From Sphingobacterium sp. lm-10 (GTDB taxonomy: Bacteria > Bacteroidota > Bacteroidia > Sphingobacteriales > Sphingobacteriaceae), in NCBI RefSeq assembly GCF_023554555.1, contig NZ_JAMJWC010000001.1:1736001-1800000 (forward strand): a DNA stretch of 64,000 nt, written 5' to 3'. The position numbers and the translations under genes were made by a program. The notes under the pieces are model-generated. The model searched no databases and had not been told where the DNA came from. It saw only the letters and a list, made by a program, of their open reading frames with translations. This document shows positions 42,488-51,700 of this stretch, one piece after another (position 1 is the stretch's first letter; each line of letters opens with the position of its first letter).

Positions 42488-43009
42488 TCAATATGTTTTC
42501 CTGTGCCTCATTCGCTCCAACGCCTTATGACCGGCAATCCATCCATACTCTTCCATTGCGTTGAATGTTGGACATACTTTAATCCATTCGCGCTGCTCAA
42601 TAATGCCGTTACCATTCAAATCAGGTGAAAGATCACGATGGCCAACTATGGTGATGTGGCCGATGTCCTGGTGTTTCTTGATTTCTTTGTAGAAATACTC
42701 AATTGCCGACCAAAATCCATCCTTCTGTTCTGATGTACGCGTGTCTCCATAGATATACTTGCCATTCTTGATTTCCACCAATCCACCGATGTATGATACA
42801 TGCACGCTATCCGAATTATAGCCAGCCACTCCATTAGTCACTTTAATGATGTCGGCTAAATGAACGAGATTGCCATCGGTCGGGATTAGGATATGGTAAC
42901 CTGGGTTTTTCCATCCCAGGTTTACACGCCACATCCGCTGTATTGATTCTGGCGTCTCATGCGCCCAACCTGCAGTAGTATGCAGGACTATTCTGTTAAT
43001 CTTTCTCAT
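42488..43009 (-). CDS. N-acetylmuramoyl-L-alanine amidase (endolysin)
   Basis: 173 residues of the Amidase_2 family. Zinc ligands are His in LHTTAGW near the start, His in the GHRD segment (IVGHRDLSPDLNGN) and a Cys in KVCPTF. NPGYHILI and YIGGL segments match T7 lysozyme-like enzymes. It cuts the bond between MurNAc and L-alanine in peptidoglycan during lysis. No signal peptide is seen, so export would depend on the holin. It follows the fibre gene by 2 bases. Confidence 0.88.
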   Translation of the reverse strand: MRKINRIVLHTTAGWAHETPESIQRMWRVNLGWKNPGYHILIPTDGNLVHLADIIKVTNGVAGYNSDSVHVSYIGGLVEIKNGKYIYGDTRTSEQKDGFWSAIEYFYKEIKKHQDIGHITIVGHRDLSPDLNGNGIIEQREWIKVCPTFNAMEEYGWIAGHKALERMRHRKTY

Positions 43010-43011
43010 AT

Positions 43012-45513
43012 TTATTGAAACCTATTAAACCATAGCATACATTCGTACATACTAGCTTCTATACTTGTCACACCACCTGATATCGTTGGTATATCGTTAA
43101 CCATCTCCCCGTTAAGCCATGCATTGTGACCGCCAGAAGGAAACGTTCTTAGTTGAGCTAAACCTCCATTGTTATTAATCATTCTGACGTAATACTGTGA
43201 GTATCGTAAGGCAACGACAGTATCGTCGATGTTATGCCATATCTTCAGCGGTATAGGGTGATACTTTCTTAAATTCAAATATTGTGACTGTTCCTGCTCT
43301 CCCGAGAAAACGCTATAAAGTGTTTCCAAGTCGTCTACATTAGAGACATTTTTCAACATGTTCTCAAATCCAATGACCTTCGAGCGATTACTTTTGAAAT
43401 AATTCTGCTCCGCTGCCGTTGGTGGAACTTGATTTGTGAATGCTGGTAAAGCTCCTGTGAATCCAAAAAGCCGCCTGATGTATATCCTTTGGTTTGCACC
43501 ATTCCAAGGCATCGAATATGCTTGCTTATATAGATCTATGCACGGACAAAATCCAGCTTGCGCTTTAATAGGAATGCTCCCACTCTGAGCAAGCATGAAG
43601 GAAGCTAAACCGCCCATAGATATACCCCATAGAAAAACCTCTTTTTGTAGGTTATAATTATCTACAACATGATGATATCCCTTTAGGTAGCTTTGTAACG
43701 CTATTGGTGATCCGTAATGTCTAATTTGATTATTGGTGCTACCGTCGCCAATCACACCGTTGGGCAGACCATTCATGTCCATAATGGCATATCCCTGACT
43801 TAACCAAAAGGCAGATGCCGTTATAGCATTGCTGATTCCGTCGATGTACGTACCGGTGCCGTGACATGCAATAATAAGTTGCAACGGCTTGCCTGATTGG
43901 CTATAATTTTCTGGAAGGAGTAGCAAACCCCAATCATTTAGGATTCTATTAGAATCTTGCTTATTCAACGTTTCTGAACTAACGTCAGCAAAGTCTACGT
44001 TAATTGGAACTTGAAAATTCACAACACCATTGGATGGCCGTGGCTTGAATTTGTTTTCGCCCCCACCACTCTCTAGTGTTGATAATCGTTCAGCTACTGT
44101 TTTTTCTTCTACTCTGTAGTTCAGAGTGAATGTCATCGATACGGAAGCGGTAGCTTGCGTTGAAGCAGTGGACATGGTAGGAGATACAACAATGATTCCG
44201 GCACCGTTTTCTGTATTCCTAGTGCCTATCCCAGTGATCGGCATGTCAGCCGCAATAGCGATAACGTCACCAGCTCTGAAATTCCAATTGGGCAATGGGT
44301 AAGTCGCCCAGTTTTGACGAACAGTCGACTTAAGGGATATCGTATTAATCTCTCTCCATAGCTGCCCTTCGCTATCGAATCTCAATTGTGAAATCACAAA
44401 GTCTGTACCCACCGCTGCACTCGCATGCCTGATCCTTATAGAGCTTATAAGCCCATTGCGGGAGCTTGTGTAATTATTAACGTAGAACCTGTTGCCTGCA
44501 CTGGATTGCAAAACTTCGACAGAACCCACTCTGCTGTCACCAATTTCTTTAATAACATCTTCAGAAAGTTTAAGATCACCTAACTTATCATTGATGGTAA
44601 TTTGCCCCTTTCCTATCTCTTTTACTTCCTTAGACATATATCCTTCTGCAACGGATACCGAGTAGGATAACGACAAATTATTATCTGAAAATTGAGCAGA
44701 TCCAGAATTGACAGATCCATCCTCATTCAATAGTAAGAAGCCGACATCTAAGCCATCTGCGCTATAGGTGCACAATCCTGCAACATCACCTACGAATCCG
44801 ATATAGTCTCCAGCAGAAATTTCGAAGCTATCAAAAGAGTACCTGGATACCCCATTACGAGCAGTTGTATTTTTTGTTACAGATTTTATAACAGAAAATT
44901 GACCGCTCTGCAACTTCCTTAATTGGACGAAAGTGATCGGAGTTCCCAAAGCAACATCACCATGACGTATCGATATATCAACCAATTGTCCCGAAACTTT
45001 TGACTCAATATTTTGCACTATGTACTTTGCACTATGTAACCGCAATGTTTGAGTTGCATTATGAGCGGTATCCCCGTAACCCTTAACATCACCGACAATA
45101 TTTTCTAGATCCTTCACACTCTCATAACTAGCAGCTCCTTTAGGTTGATCTATGGGTATTTTCGGTAGTGGCCCTAAATCAATCAACTGCCAGGAGTTGG
45201 TGTTCCAAAAAAAATCCCACCTCTTATCAGAAGTGACTTCTCTCGTCTGACCACCTACTAGATAGAAACCCGGCTGCGGAGTGAATTTACGCCTTTGCCC
45301 TGTTGGCCCAGCCGGTATAGCAGCTGGATTAGTCTGTGTTCCTGGTACTATTGGATCTATAAGTTCACCAGTTATTTCAATGCTATTAACCAACTCATTC
45401 CGATCAATGTAACCGATCTCCTTAGTGTCTTTATTAGATACCATGAAATTATCAACCTTATTCGATTGTATTTTCTTATAGCTTGCCGGCCATATTTTTC
45501 CTTCATTTGCCAT
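43012..45513 (-). CDS. Tail fibre-type protein with alpha/beta-hydrolase domain
   Basis: 833 residues from the ATG at 45513 (MANEGKIWPAS), 7 bases after the previous stop; an earlier start at 45564 lies inside the preceding gene. The N-terminal ~500 residues are beta-rich with two similar jellyroll-like segments, typical of phage fibres. The last ~300 residues are an alpha/beta-hydrolase: LQLIIACHGTGTY, the nucleophile elbow GISMGGLAS, an acid in WHNIDDTVV, and His in FPSGGHNAW. It may remove acetyl groups or cleave esters on the capsule or O-antigen of the host. A structural protein carrying an enzyme is common in phages. Confidence 0.75.
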   Translation of the reverse strand: MANEGKIWPASYKKIQSNKVDNFMVSNKDTKEIGYIDRNELVNSIEITGELIDPIVPGTQTNPAAIPAGPTGQRRKFTPQPGFYLVGGQTREVTSDKRWDFFWNTNSWQLIDLGPLPKIPIDQPKGAASYESVKDLENIVGDVKGYGDTAHNATQTLRLHSAKYIVQNIESKVSGQLVDISIRHGDVALGTPITFVQLRKLQSGQFSVIKSVTKNTTARNGVSRYSFDSFEISAGDYIGFVGDVAGLCTYSADGLDVGFLLLNEDGSVNSGSAQFSDNNLSLSYSVSVAEGYMSKEVKEIGKGQITINDKLGDLKLSEDVIKEIGDSRVGSVEVLQSSAGNRFYVNNYTSSRNGLISSIRIRHASAAVGTDFVISQLRFDSEGQLWREINTISLKSTVRQNWATYPLPNWNFRAGDVIAIAADMPITGIGTRNTENGAGIIVVSPTMSTASTQATASVSMTFTLNYRVEEKTVAERLSTLESGGGENKFKPRPSNGVVNFQVPINVDFADVSSETLNKQDSNRILNDWGLLLLPENYSQSGKPLQLIIACHGTGTYIDGISNAITASAFWLSQGYAIMDMNGLPNGVIGDGSTNNQIRHYGSPIALQSYLKGYHHVVDNYNLQKEVFLWGISMGGLASFMLAQSGSIPIKAQAGFCPCIDLYKQAYSMPWNGANQRIYIRRLFGFTGALPAFTNQVPPTAAEQNYFKSNRSKVIGFENMLKNVSNVDDLETLYSVFSGEQEQSQYLNLRKYHPIPLKIWHNIDDTVVALRYSQYYVRMINNNGGLAQLRTFPSGGHNAWLNGEMVNDIPTISGGVTSIEASMYECMLWFNRFQ

Positions 45514-45520
45514 ATATTGT

Positions 45521-48253
45521 TTATTGAGTTGTCTGGCTGTACATTTCAATCCAGTACTGTCCATTATTAAAAAATGTCTTGATTGCTCGCCTTCTGAAAA
45601 AATTACTCATTGCAGGTGATCCATCGCTTTGTATGATTGATCCATTTGTAGAATGTAACTCGAAATCGTTAGGACTTAGATTTTTTATTGTGACCTGATA
45701 TCCCAACTTGGGAAACGTAGGCAGATTCACTCGCCCTGCATGCGTTGATTCGGAAATCAATACTATCGACACCCCATCATCAATCGTTTGATTTTGCCCG
45801 GATATAGTTTGAAAGTCGTGGCATATAGCGCGCATTTTAGATGTTCCATTCGCGATTACAAGTGCATAGTTGTGGTTACCATTTCTTGCTTCAAGCTCTA
45901 GCGCTATGTTAGTGTATGGAAACTGTGCATCAGCCGTTGCAACCGTATTAAAAATGGATGCAGCTGCAGATCTTCTGCTCCCACTAACTTCTTTGTATAA
46001 GTTCCACGCGAACTCTCTTCGTTGACCTCTGATAGTTCCATTGTCTCTGAGCAGAAAATAGTTTGGAGTCATGAATACAGACTGTCCGTTCACTTCCCAG
46101 GTATCATCTCTTCCTGCGCGAAGTGAATCCTGATTGATGTCGAAACCTCCAATAAAGCCTCGAGTGGAATACATGCTACCATTATTGAGCACCCTAAATG
46201 GTGCCGCATCTTTACCTTGAGCATCTGCCCCAGCCCAGAATCGCACAGATTGATTTGCGTTATCGGATAATCCGGATATCCCAGCATTGACAAACCCATC
46301 TGAACCGACAGTAATGACCTGAGCAAACAAACGCACTACATTGATAAAATAGGCAGTTATGGTATCCGTCTCAATATTGCCGCCGCTGATCATCGTAAAC
46401 ATCTTAGTCGGCCGGAAGCTCCTCGAACCATCAAGCACGCTGGATAGTACGCCTAGATTGAAGTACCAAAAGTTGCTTTCTGCATCTGTAGGAATTTGCG
46501 TTTCACTGAGCACCCATTCTCCCGTTAGCGAAGTCCGGCTACATTTCGCTGCTAGATAGTAAGCTTGAGTTGGCACGAGATCAGACACGGAAAAAGGGGA
46601 AAGCTGCCAGATGAAGTTAGTCCCATCGATTGAATAGCGCTTGTGTACCAAACGGCCACCAGTCATTGTAAAGGCATTTGGATCACCACCTGCATTTACC
46701 GACATGGAAACATCAACCAAATCATAATACTGGCTATCTGTACCGAAAAGCCCTGCTATAGCTTGGATCAATGGGTTCTCCAAATTGCCATCGGGATCGA
46801 AAACCATGCTCTTAAATTCGTTTAACGCCAATACGTTGCGACGATCATTCTCCCAGCTCTCGCGACTGACTTGCGTCACAACGTTTCGCGTGTCTTTAAT
46901 ATCCTTTTCGATCTTTTGAACACGAGTGTAGGTAACATCATTTCCCACTTCGCATGTGAAGTTCATACCTTGCTCTAGTACATCTGGAAAATGCGCTGGA
47001 TAGGAAATAGAGGTTACTCGGACATCCTCATCAATTCCTTCACTTGCATCTTTGATGTTGATGATATCGCCTTCTCCTGGTTCAACTGCTAGACGTTTCA
47101 AATGCAAAACATCGATATCTAGATCGTAAGCCACGCGCGGCACGCTATTGTCTGCGAAATACTCTGTACGTTTCTCCTCCAGTTTAGCGAGCGCAGCGGT
47201 GACGTATGTTTCAGGCATACGAATGCCAATCAGTGTGTACTGATTACCTATCTCTGCAACTAAACCCGATCTCGGCATTAATGTGCCGTTGGTCTCCTTG
47301 TTGGCTTCGTACCTGATCGATTTGCGGCTAGGACTATACGACAGGATTTTGAATTGCATGCCTGATAGAATCCCAGTCTTGAAAACGATGTAAGCATCTT
47401 CGCCAGTAATCCTTTGCCCGTTTAGATCAAAATCTAAAGCGGTATCAATTAACTCAAATGTTCCTTCATTGATTTGGCCTACGTTAGTAGCGGTCGATGT
47501 ACGGTTCGGATAGATCTCCAAATCTTCTACATATCCTTCGCGATGGCCATAACGCTCAACTAATGCCGGATCTTCCAAAAAACCCGGCATCGTTAACTGC
47601 TCGTAAGGGTAATCCTTAGGCAGGTTCTGCGTGCCACCATACGCGTATGCTCTGGTGATTATGCGGCTATTCTCCAACAGATTTCTAGTAAGGCTATATA
47701 GGCCATTACCCATGCCGTAGCTGAAAGATAATGTCGTCGCTGTTCCGATTGTCTTTTTGATACTGATGGCCTTTCCTTTGATCTGCCACTCGTAGGCAAA
47801 TGCTTGGGCGATATCATTAAGCGCTGAATAGCAATCTACCTTATCAAAACGTAGTGATATTGGCTCGGTTGCATCTAATTCACCAATTGACCAACCTTCG
47901 TCCAAGCTATTGACGTACTCCAAAAACATCAACATGAATACATCCAGTTCGCCGAAATAATCAAAGGTAGCTTTGCCTTCATCTTTCAGGATGAACCGTT
48001 CTAGTGTATGCCGCTGTCCTTGAAATGTTAGATTGTATTCTTTTAGATGAGTTAGTGTTCGCTCTGGATCGCTATTGAGCGTCATTAACTCACCTTTGTA
48101 TGTAAGGGTATCACCAACACGCAAATCAAGGTTCACCGGCGTAGCAAAAGAAAATACCAGTTCATGCTCAGCCATCAGCTTGCGCGTGTAGGTAGCTGCA
48201 TTTAAAGGTAGTTCTATTGTTGGCACGTTGCGTCTGTATACTTGAATATTCAT
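45521..48253 (-). CDS. Tail hub/tip protein (Tal-like)
   Basis: 910 residues. The N-terminal 400 residues (MNIQVYRRNVPTIELPL onward, ELVFSFATPVNLDLRVGD) show the beta folds of tail hub proteins and are followed by a helical joint (RVQKIEKDIKDTRNVVTQ) and a long beta-rich C-terminus. Its size and place between the distal tail protein and the fibre gene fit the siphophage tail-tip (Tal/gpJ-like) protein. No lysozyme or peptidase motif is visible. The ATG overlaps the upstream stop by one base. Confidence 0.7.
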   Translation of the reverse strand: MNIQVYRRNVPTIELPLNAATYTRKLMAEHELVFSFATPVNLDLRVGDTLTYKGELMTLNSDPERTLTHLKEYNLTFQGQRHTLERFILKDEGKATFDYFGELDVFMLMFLEYVNSLDEGWSIGELDATEPISLRFDKVDCYSALNDIAQAFAYEWQIKGKAISIKKTIGTATTLSFSYGMGNGLYSLTRNLLENSRIITRAYAYGGTQNLPKDYPYEQLTMPGFLEDPALVERYGHREGYVEDLEIYPNRTSTATNVGQINEGTFELIDTALDFDLNGQRITGEDAYIVFKTGILSGMQFKILSYSPSRKSIRYEANKETNGTLMPRSGLVAEIGNQYTLIGIRMPETYVTAALAKLEEKRTEYFADNSVPRVAYDLDIDVLHLKRLAVEPGEGDIINIKDASEGIDEDVRVTSISYPAHFPDVLEQGMNFTCEVGNDVTYTRVQKIEKDIKDTRNVVTQVSRESWENDRRNVLALNEFKSMVFDPDGNLENPLIQAIAGLFGTDSQYYDLVDVSMSVNAGGDPNAFTMTGGRLVHKRYSIDGTNFIWQLSPFSVSDLVPTQAYYLAAKCSRTSLTGEWVLSETQIPTDAESNFWYFNLGVLSSVLDGSRSFRPTKMFTMISGGNIETDTITAYFINVVRLFAQVITVGSDGFVNAGISGLSDNANQSVRFWAGADAQGKDAAPFRVLNNGSMYSTRGFIGGFDINQDSLRAGRDDTWEVNGQSVFMTPNYFLLRDNGTIRGQRREFAWNLYKEVSGSRRSAAASIFNTVATADAQFPYTNIALELEARNGNHNYALVIANGTSKMRAICHDFQTISGQNQTIDDGVSIVLISESTHAGRVNLPTFPKLGYQVTIKNLSPNDFELHSTNGSIIQSDGSPAMSNFFRRRAIKTFFNNGQYWIEMYSQTTQ

Positions 48254-48765
48254 TAAAATTGCCTTGCATAAGTCATGACTAAAATTTGCTCTCCTCTTTC
48301 AGTAAGCACGATGCTGTTGATATCCTGCAATACATTTAGTTGCTCTGTAGCAGCGAAGTTGTTTTCTAGAGTTAGCGTAAACTCACAATAGAGTTTGCCA
48401 TTGCTCCAGATTGGTGTAAGCGTGTTGAATGAAGGACTTTCGACATACCGCAGCGCGTATCCCCGACTTAACGTTTCGCTGAAAAAGCTGAATCCAGTTG
48501 GCGCTGATATTAGCTGAAGAATTGCTGTGCGTTTCTCCTGAAGATCTTGCACGTTATCCGCTACCAGGTAACATACTATGCTATACTGCATAGACTCGTA
48601 AACTGTAGGGCTGGTGGTGTCGTATTCTTTGCCATGTTGATCGGGCCACTCGTTAAAAAAACGCTCTTTCGGTTTGGGCAGCTTTAGCAATTCGCTATAC
48701 AATGATCCCTTTCGAAAGTAGAGGCCAAGCGATGTTGCTCGGAGGGAGTTCAGGTTAGTTGGCAT
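48253..48765 (-). CDS. Distal tail (Dit-like) protein
   Basis: 170 residues, beta-rich, without membrane segment or catalytic motif. The tail gene order, tape measure then this gene then hub, is that of a siphophage distal tail protein. It overlaps the tape measure end by 11 bases. The name is inferred from synteny. Confidence 0.6.
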   Translation of the reverse strand: MPTNLNSLRATSLGLYFRKGSLYSELLKLPKPKERFFNEWPDQHGKEYDTTSPTVYESMQYSIVCYLVADNVQDLQEKRTAILQLISAPTGFSFFSETLSRGYALRYVESPSFNTLTPIWSNGKLYCEFTLTLENNFAATEQLNVLQDINSIVLTERGEQILVMTYARQF

Positions 48766-51700
48766 ACTTACCTCCTAAATTTCTGTTTACGGCTTTGAGT
48801 TCGCTCAGCATGCTAGCCGTATTATTGGCGATATTTAGAGCCTCACTTGCGGTGTTGTAGGTATTAATCTGAATTGCATTCAAAGCAATCAACTTATTTT
48901 GAGCAATCGCCAGAAGATTAACTTGCGTTGCTTGCTGACTATGCAAAATGTTTAGCTGCTGCTTGGCGATATCATAACCAGCGCGGTACATGCCGACGAT
49001 CTCATTGCCTGTCGCTTCGGTTAGCTGCCTGCCAATCGATTCTGATTTAAGGGATGAGGAAGAATCTCCTGCTTCAAGCTTCAAAGTATCACGTAAATTC
49101 TGCAAACGCTTTTCGCCTTCCTTCTGTATATCATCCCAACTTTGCTTTAGCTGATCACGTTCTTTATCGGTCAATTCACCTCCGCTGTCAGCCAGTTGAT
49201 CAAACTGCTCGTAAAAAACTTGCAACTTCTCCTCCAACCAATCGCGAGAAAACTTCTGCATCATGTAATCTTCCATGATCTTATCGAATCCTTTGGACCA
49301 TGCGTCCGCAGCATCTTCACCACTGTTTAAGAAGATAGATTTTACGTTACTTAAGATTGAGGAAAAAGCGTTTCCGGTGTTTTCTTCGCGGAGGCGGTTA
49401 GCTGTTCTTTCGTATAGATCAATCTGAGACTCTAATTGATTAATCAACTCTTGTGTTTTAGCATCACCGGTAAGAGCTGCTGCTGCTTTCAATGTGATCA
49501 ACTCCTTTCGAGCATCCTCAATATCCGATGGAAGTGACGAAAATCGATCTTGCCTATCTAAGCTTTTTTTGTTTAGAATGTCCCTCGCCTTGTACCATTC
49601 AGCATCAAATTTGCGAAATGAGTTTTCAATCTCTTTAGCTGTTTCGCCACGGTTCAACCTCTCCAGAATATTATCGGTGAAAGCGTCGCCAGTCATCTTG
49701 TACATCCCATCAAGCTGCTTATTGATGTTAGAATAATTCGATGCAATATCTCCTAAGCTCTTGCTATATTCTTCTAGTCGCTTATCACCATATATCTCAT
49801 TGATAAGGTTCAATTGCGCCTCAAGCATTCTGGTTACCGCTTCAGTGCTCTTAAGTTGTCTCTGATTAGCAAGTTCAACTTGTTCTTGTACTCGTTGGTT
49901 GTTAGATTCTCTGCGTTCATTAAAGAAATTACTGATTGCATTCCCAACACCTAGCAGTGGAGCAAAAAGTCCAATCTTCGAAGATATGTTGAGCATCTGC
50001 TTACTATTAAACAAATCTCCAAGTGTTCTTGCAATATTAGTAGATGCAGTTATCATCGATGTCAATGACTGTAATGCTTCACCTGTGTTGGTTGCAAACT
50101 GCAAACTAGCTTCAACCAATACCTGAAAATCCCGTGCAGCCCCAGAAATAGCGTCCCATTTACCTAGATCAGCATTCTTTGCCCCTTCATCGAAGAAGTC
50201 TCCGAAAATCTTTTTGAGCTGCATTTTCTGATCATCAGTTGCTTCCTTAAGTCCGTCGATCATTGACAGAATCACCTCTTTGCCTTTACGGAAGGCATTG
50301 CCTAGCATAGCTTCAGATGATTTTTCTATGTTTTCCAAAGCCTCCTTAAATTGAGGTGTATTGTCGACTAGTGCTTCAAGATCTTTGAGGTAAGCACGTT
50401 TCAGATTTTCCTTTTGCTCCTCACTAGCATCCTTTCCTAGCTCCGCATACGCATCAGTATACTTTTTACGGATCCGCAATTCAGCTTCGCCAATCGTTTC
50501 GGCTAGTTTAACGGCTTCAATCAATCGTTGATTACCACGCTGACGCTCTTCTTTATCAAAAGCCTCTCCTCTCTCTTTTAAAGCCTTATCAGCTTCTTGC
50601 TGCGCCAGTGTCAATGCGGCCGGAGCACCGAACATCCCAAAGGCTGAAGCAGTCATTTGTGCCGCACCAATCTTAGCTCGCTCCTGCACAATTCGCTGGC
50701 GGTAACTTTTGATGAGTTCCAGCTCTTTAGCAAAACGCTTATCCGCTGCTTCTACAGAGGTAGCCTCCACATATGCGTTATATTCGTCAACTAGTGTCTT
50801 TTGCTTGTCGAGTGATTTAGCAAGCTCGACGGATCCCTGTCTAGTTGTCGCCTCCGACACCTCAAAATCCTCAGAGCGCTGTAATGCGCCCATATCGACT
50901 TTGAAATCTTTATTCTTTGGATCGTTATAGAACTTGCGGACCTCTTCTTTAATCTTAGCATACTTATCACGAATAGAAGCTACCTCCTGTTCATCACGGC
51001 TCATGGCATTTCGCGAAGCCTGCTCATTCATCGCATCAATAGAGAGTTGTAAAGCACGATGGCGTTCGAATGCTTGTCTGCGCTGCTCTTCGGCCCGTTT
51101 AGCGGCATCTTCGGCTTTCTTACGAGCCGCTTCATCTACATCACCAACGACTGTATTATCTACCTTCTTAAAACGTGCTGGTAGTTCGACGTCCATTATT
51201 CCAGCATTAAAGAATCCGTACCTATCTAGGACATCACGCTGCTCGCTAGTAAGTGTGTTTCCAATGCTTCGAAGTTCTTCAGCAGTTGTCAGGAGTTCCT
51301 TTTTAACAGTGGCAAATCTTTCTCGGTGCCTTTCTAATCCAAGTTCGTCGAATTTGTTATTGTTTAGGATTTTAAATGCTCTATCGGCCATTTTAGCCTG
51401 CTGCTCGAACTGCTGATTCAGTTCACGAGTGGTTGACAGGTTCATTTCCTTTAGTAACTCACGATGCGCTTCTGTAAGCCCTAGAACCTTCGATCGATTA
51501 ATATCCAAGGCTTCTCCCAAACTGTTCCATCCAGATACGGCCGACGGCATTACAGCGGCGATTTGCTGAATAATATCTTTCAATTCTCGCTGTTGCTTAG
51601 TGTTTAAGTGACCGCTATGCTTTAACTCATCGTATCGCTCTAAAAGTGGCTTTATTTTACCTTCTGTAGCAGCCACTTCATTACGTTGCTTGATGTATTC

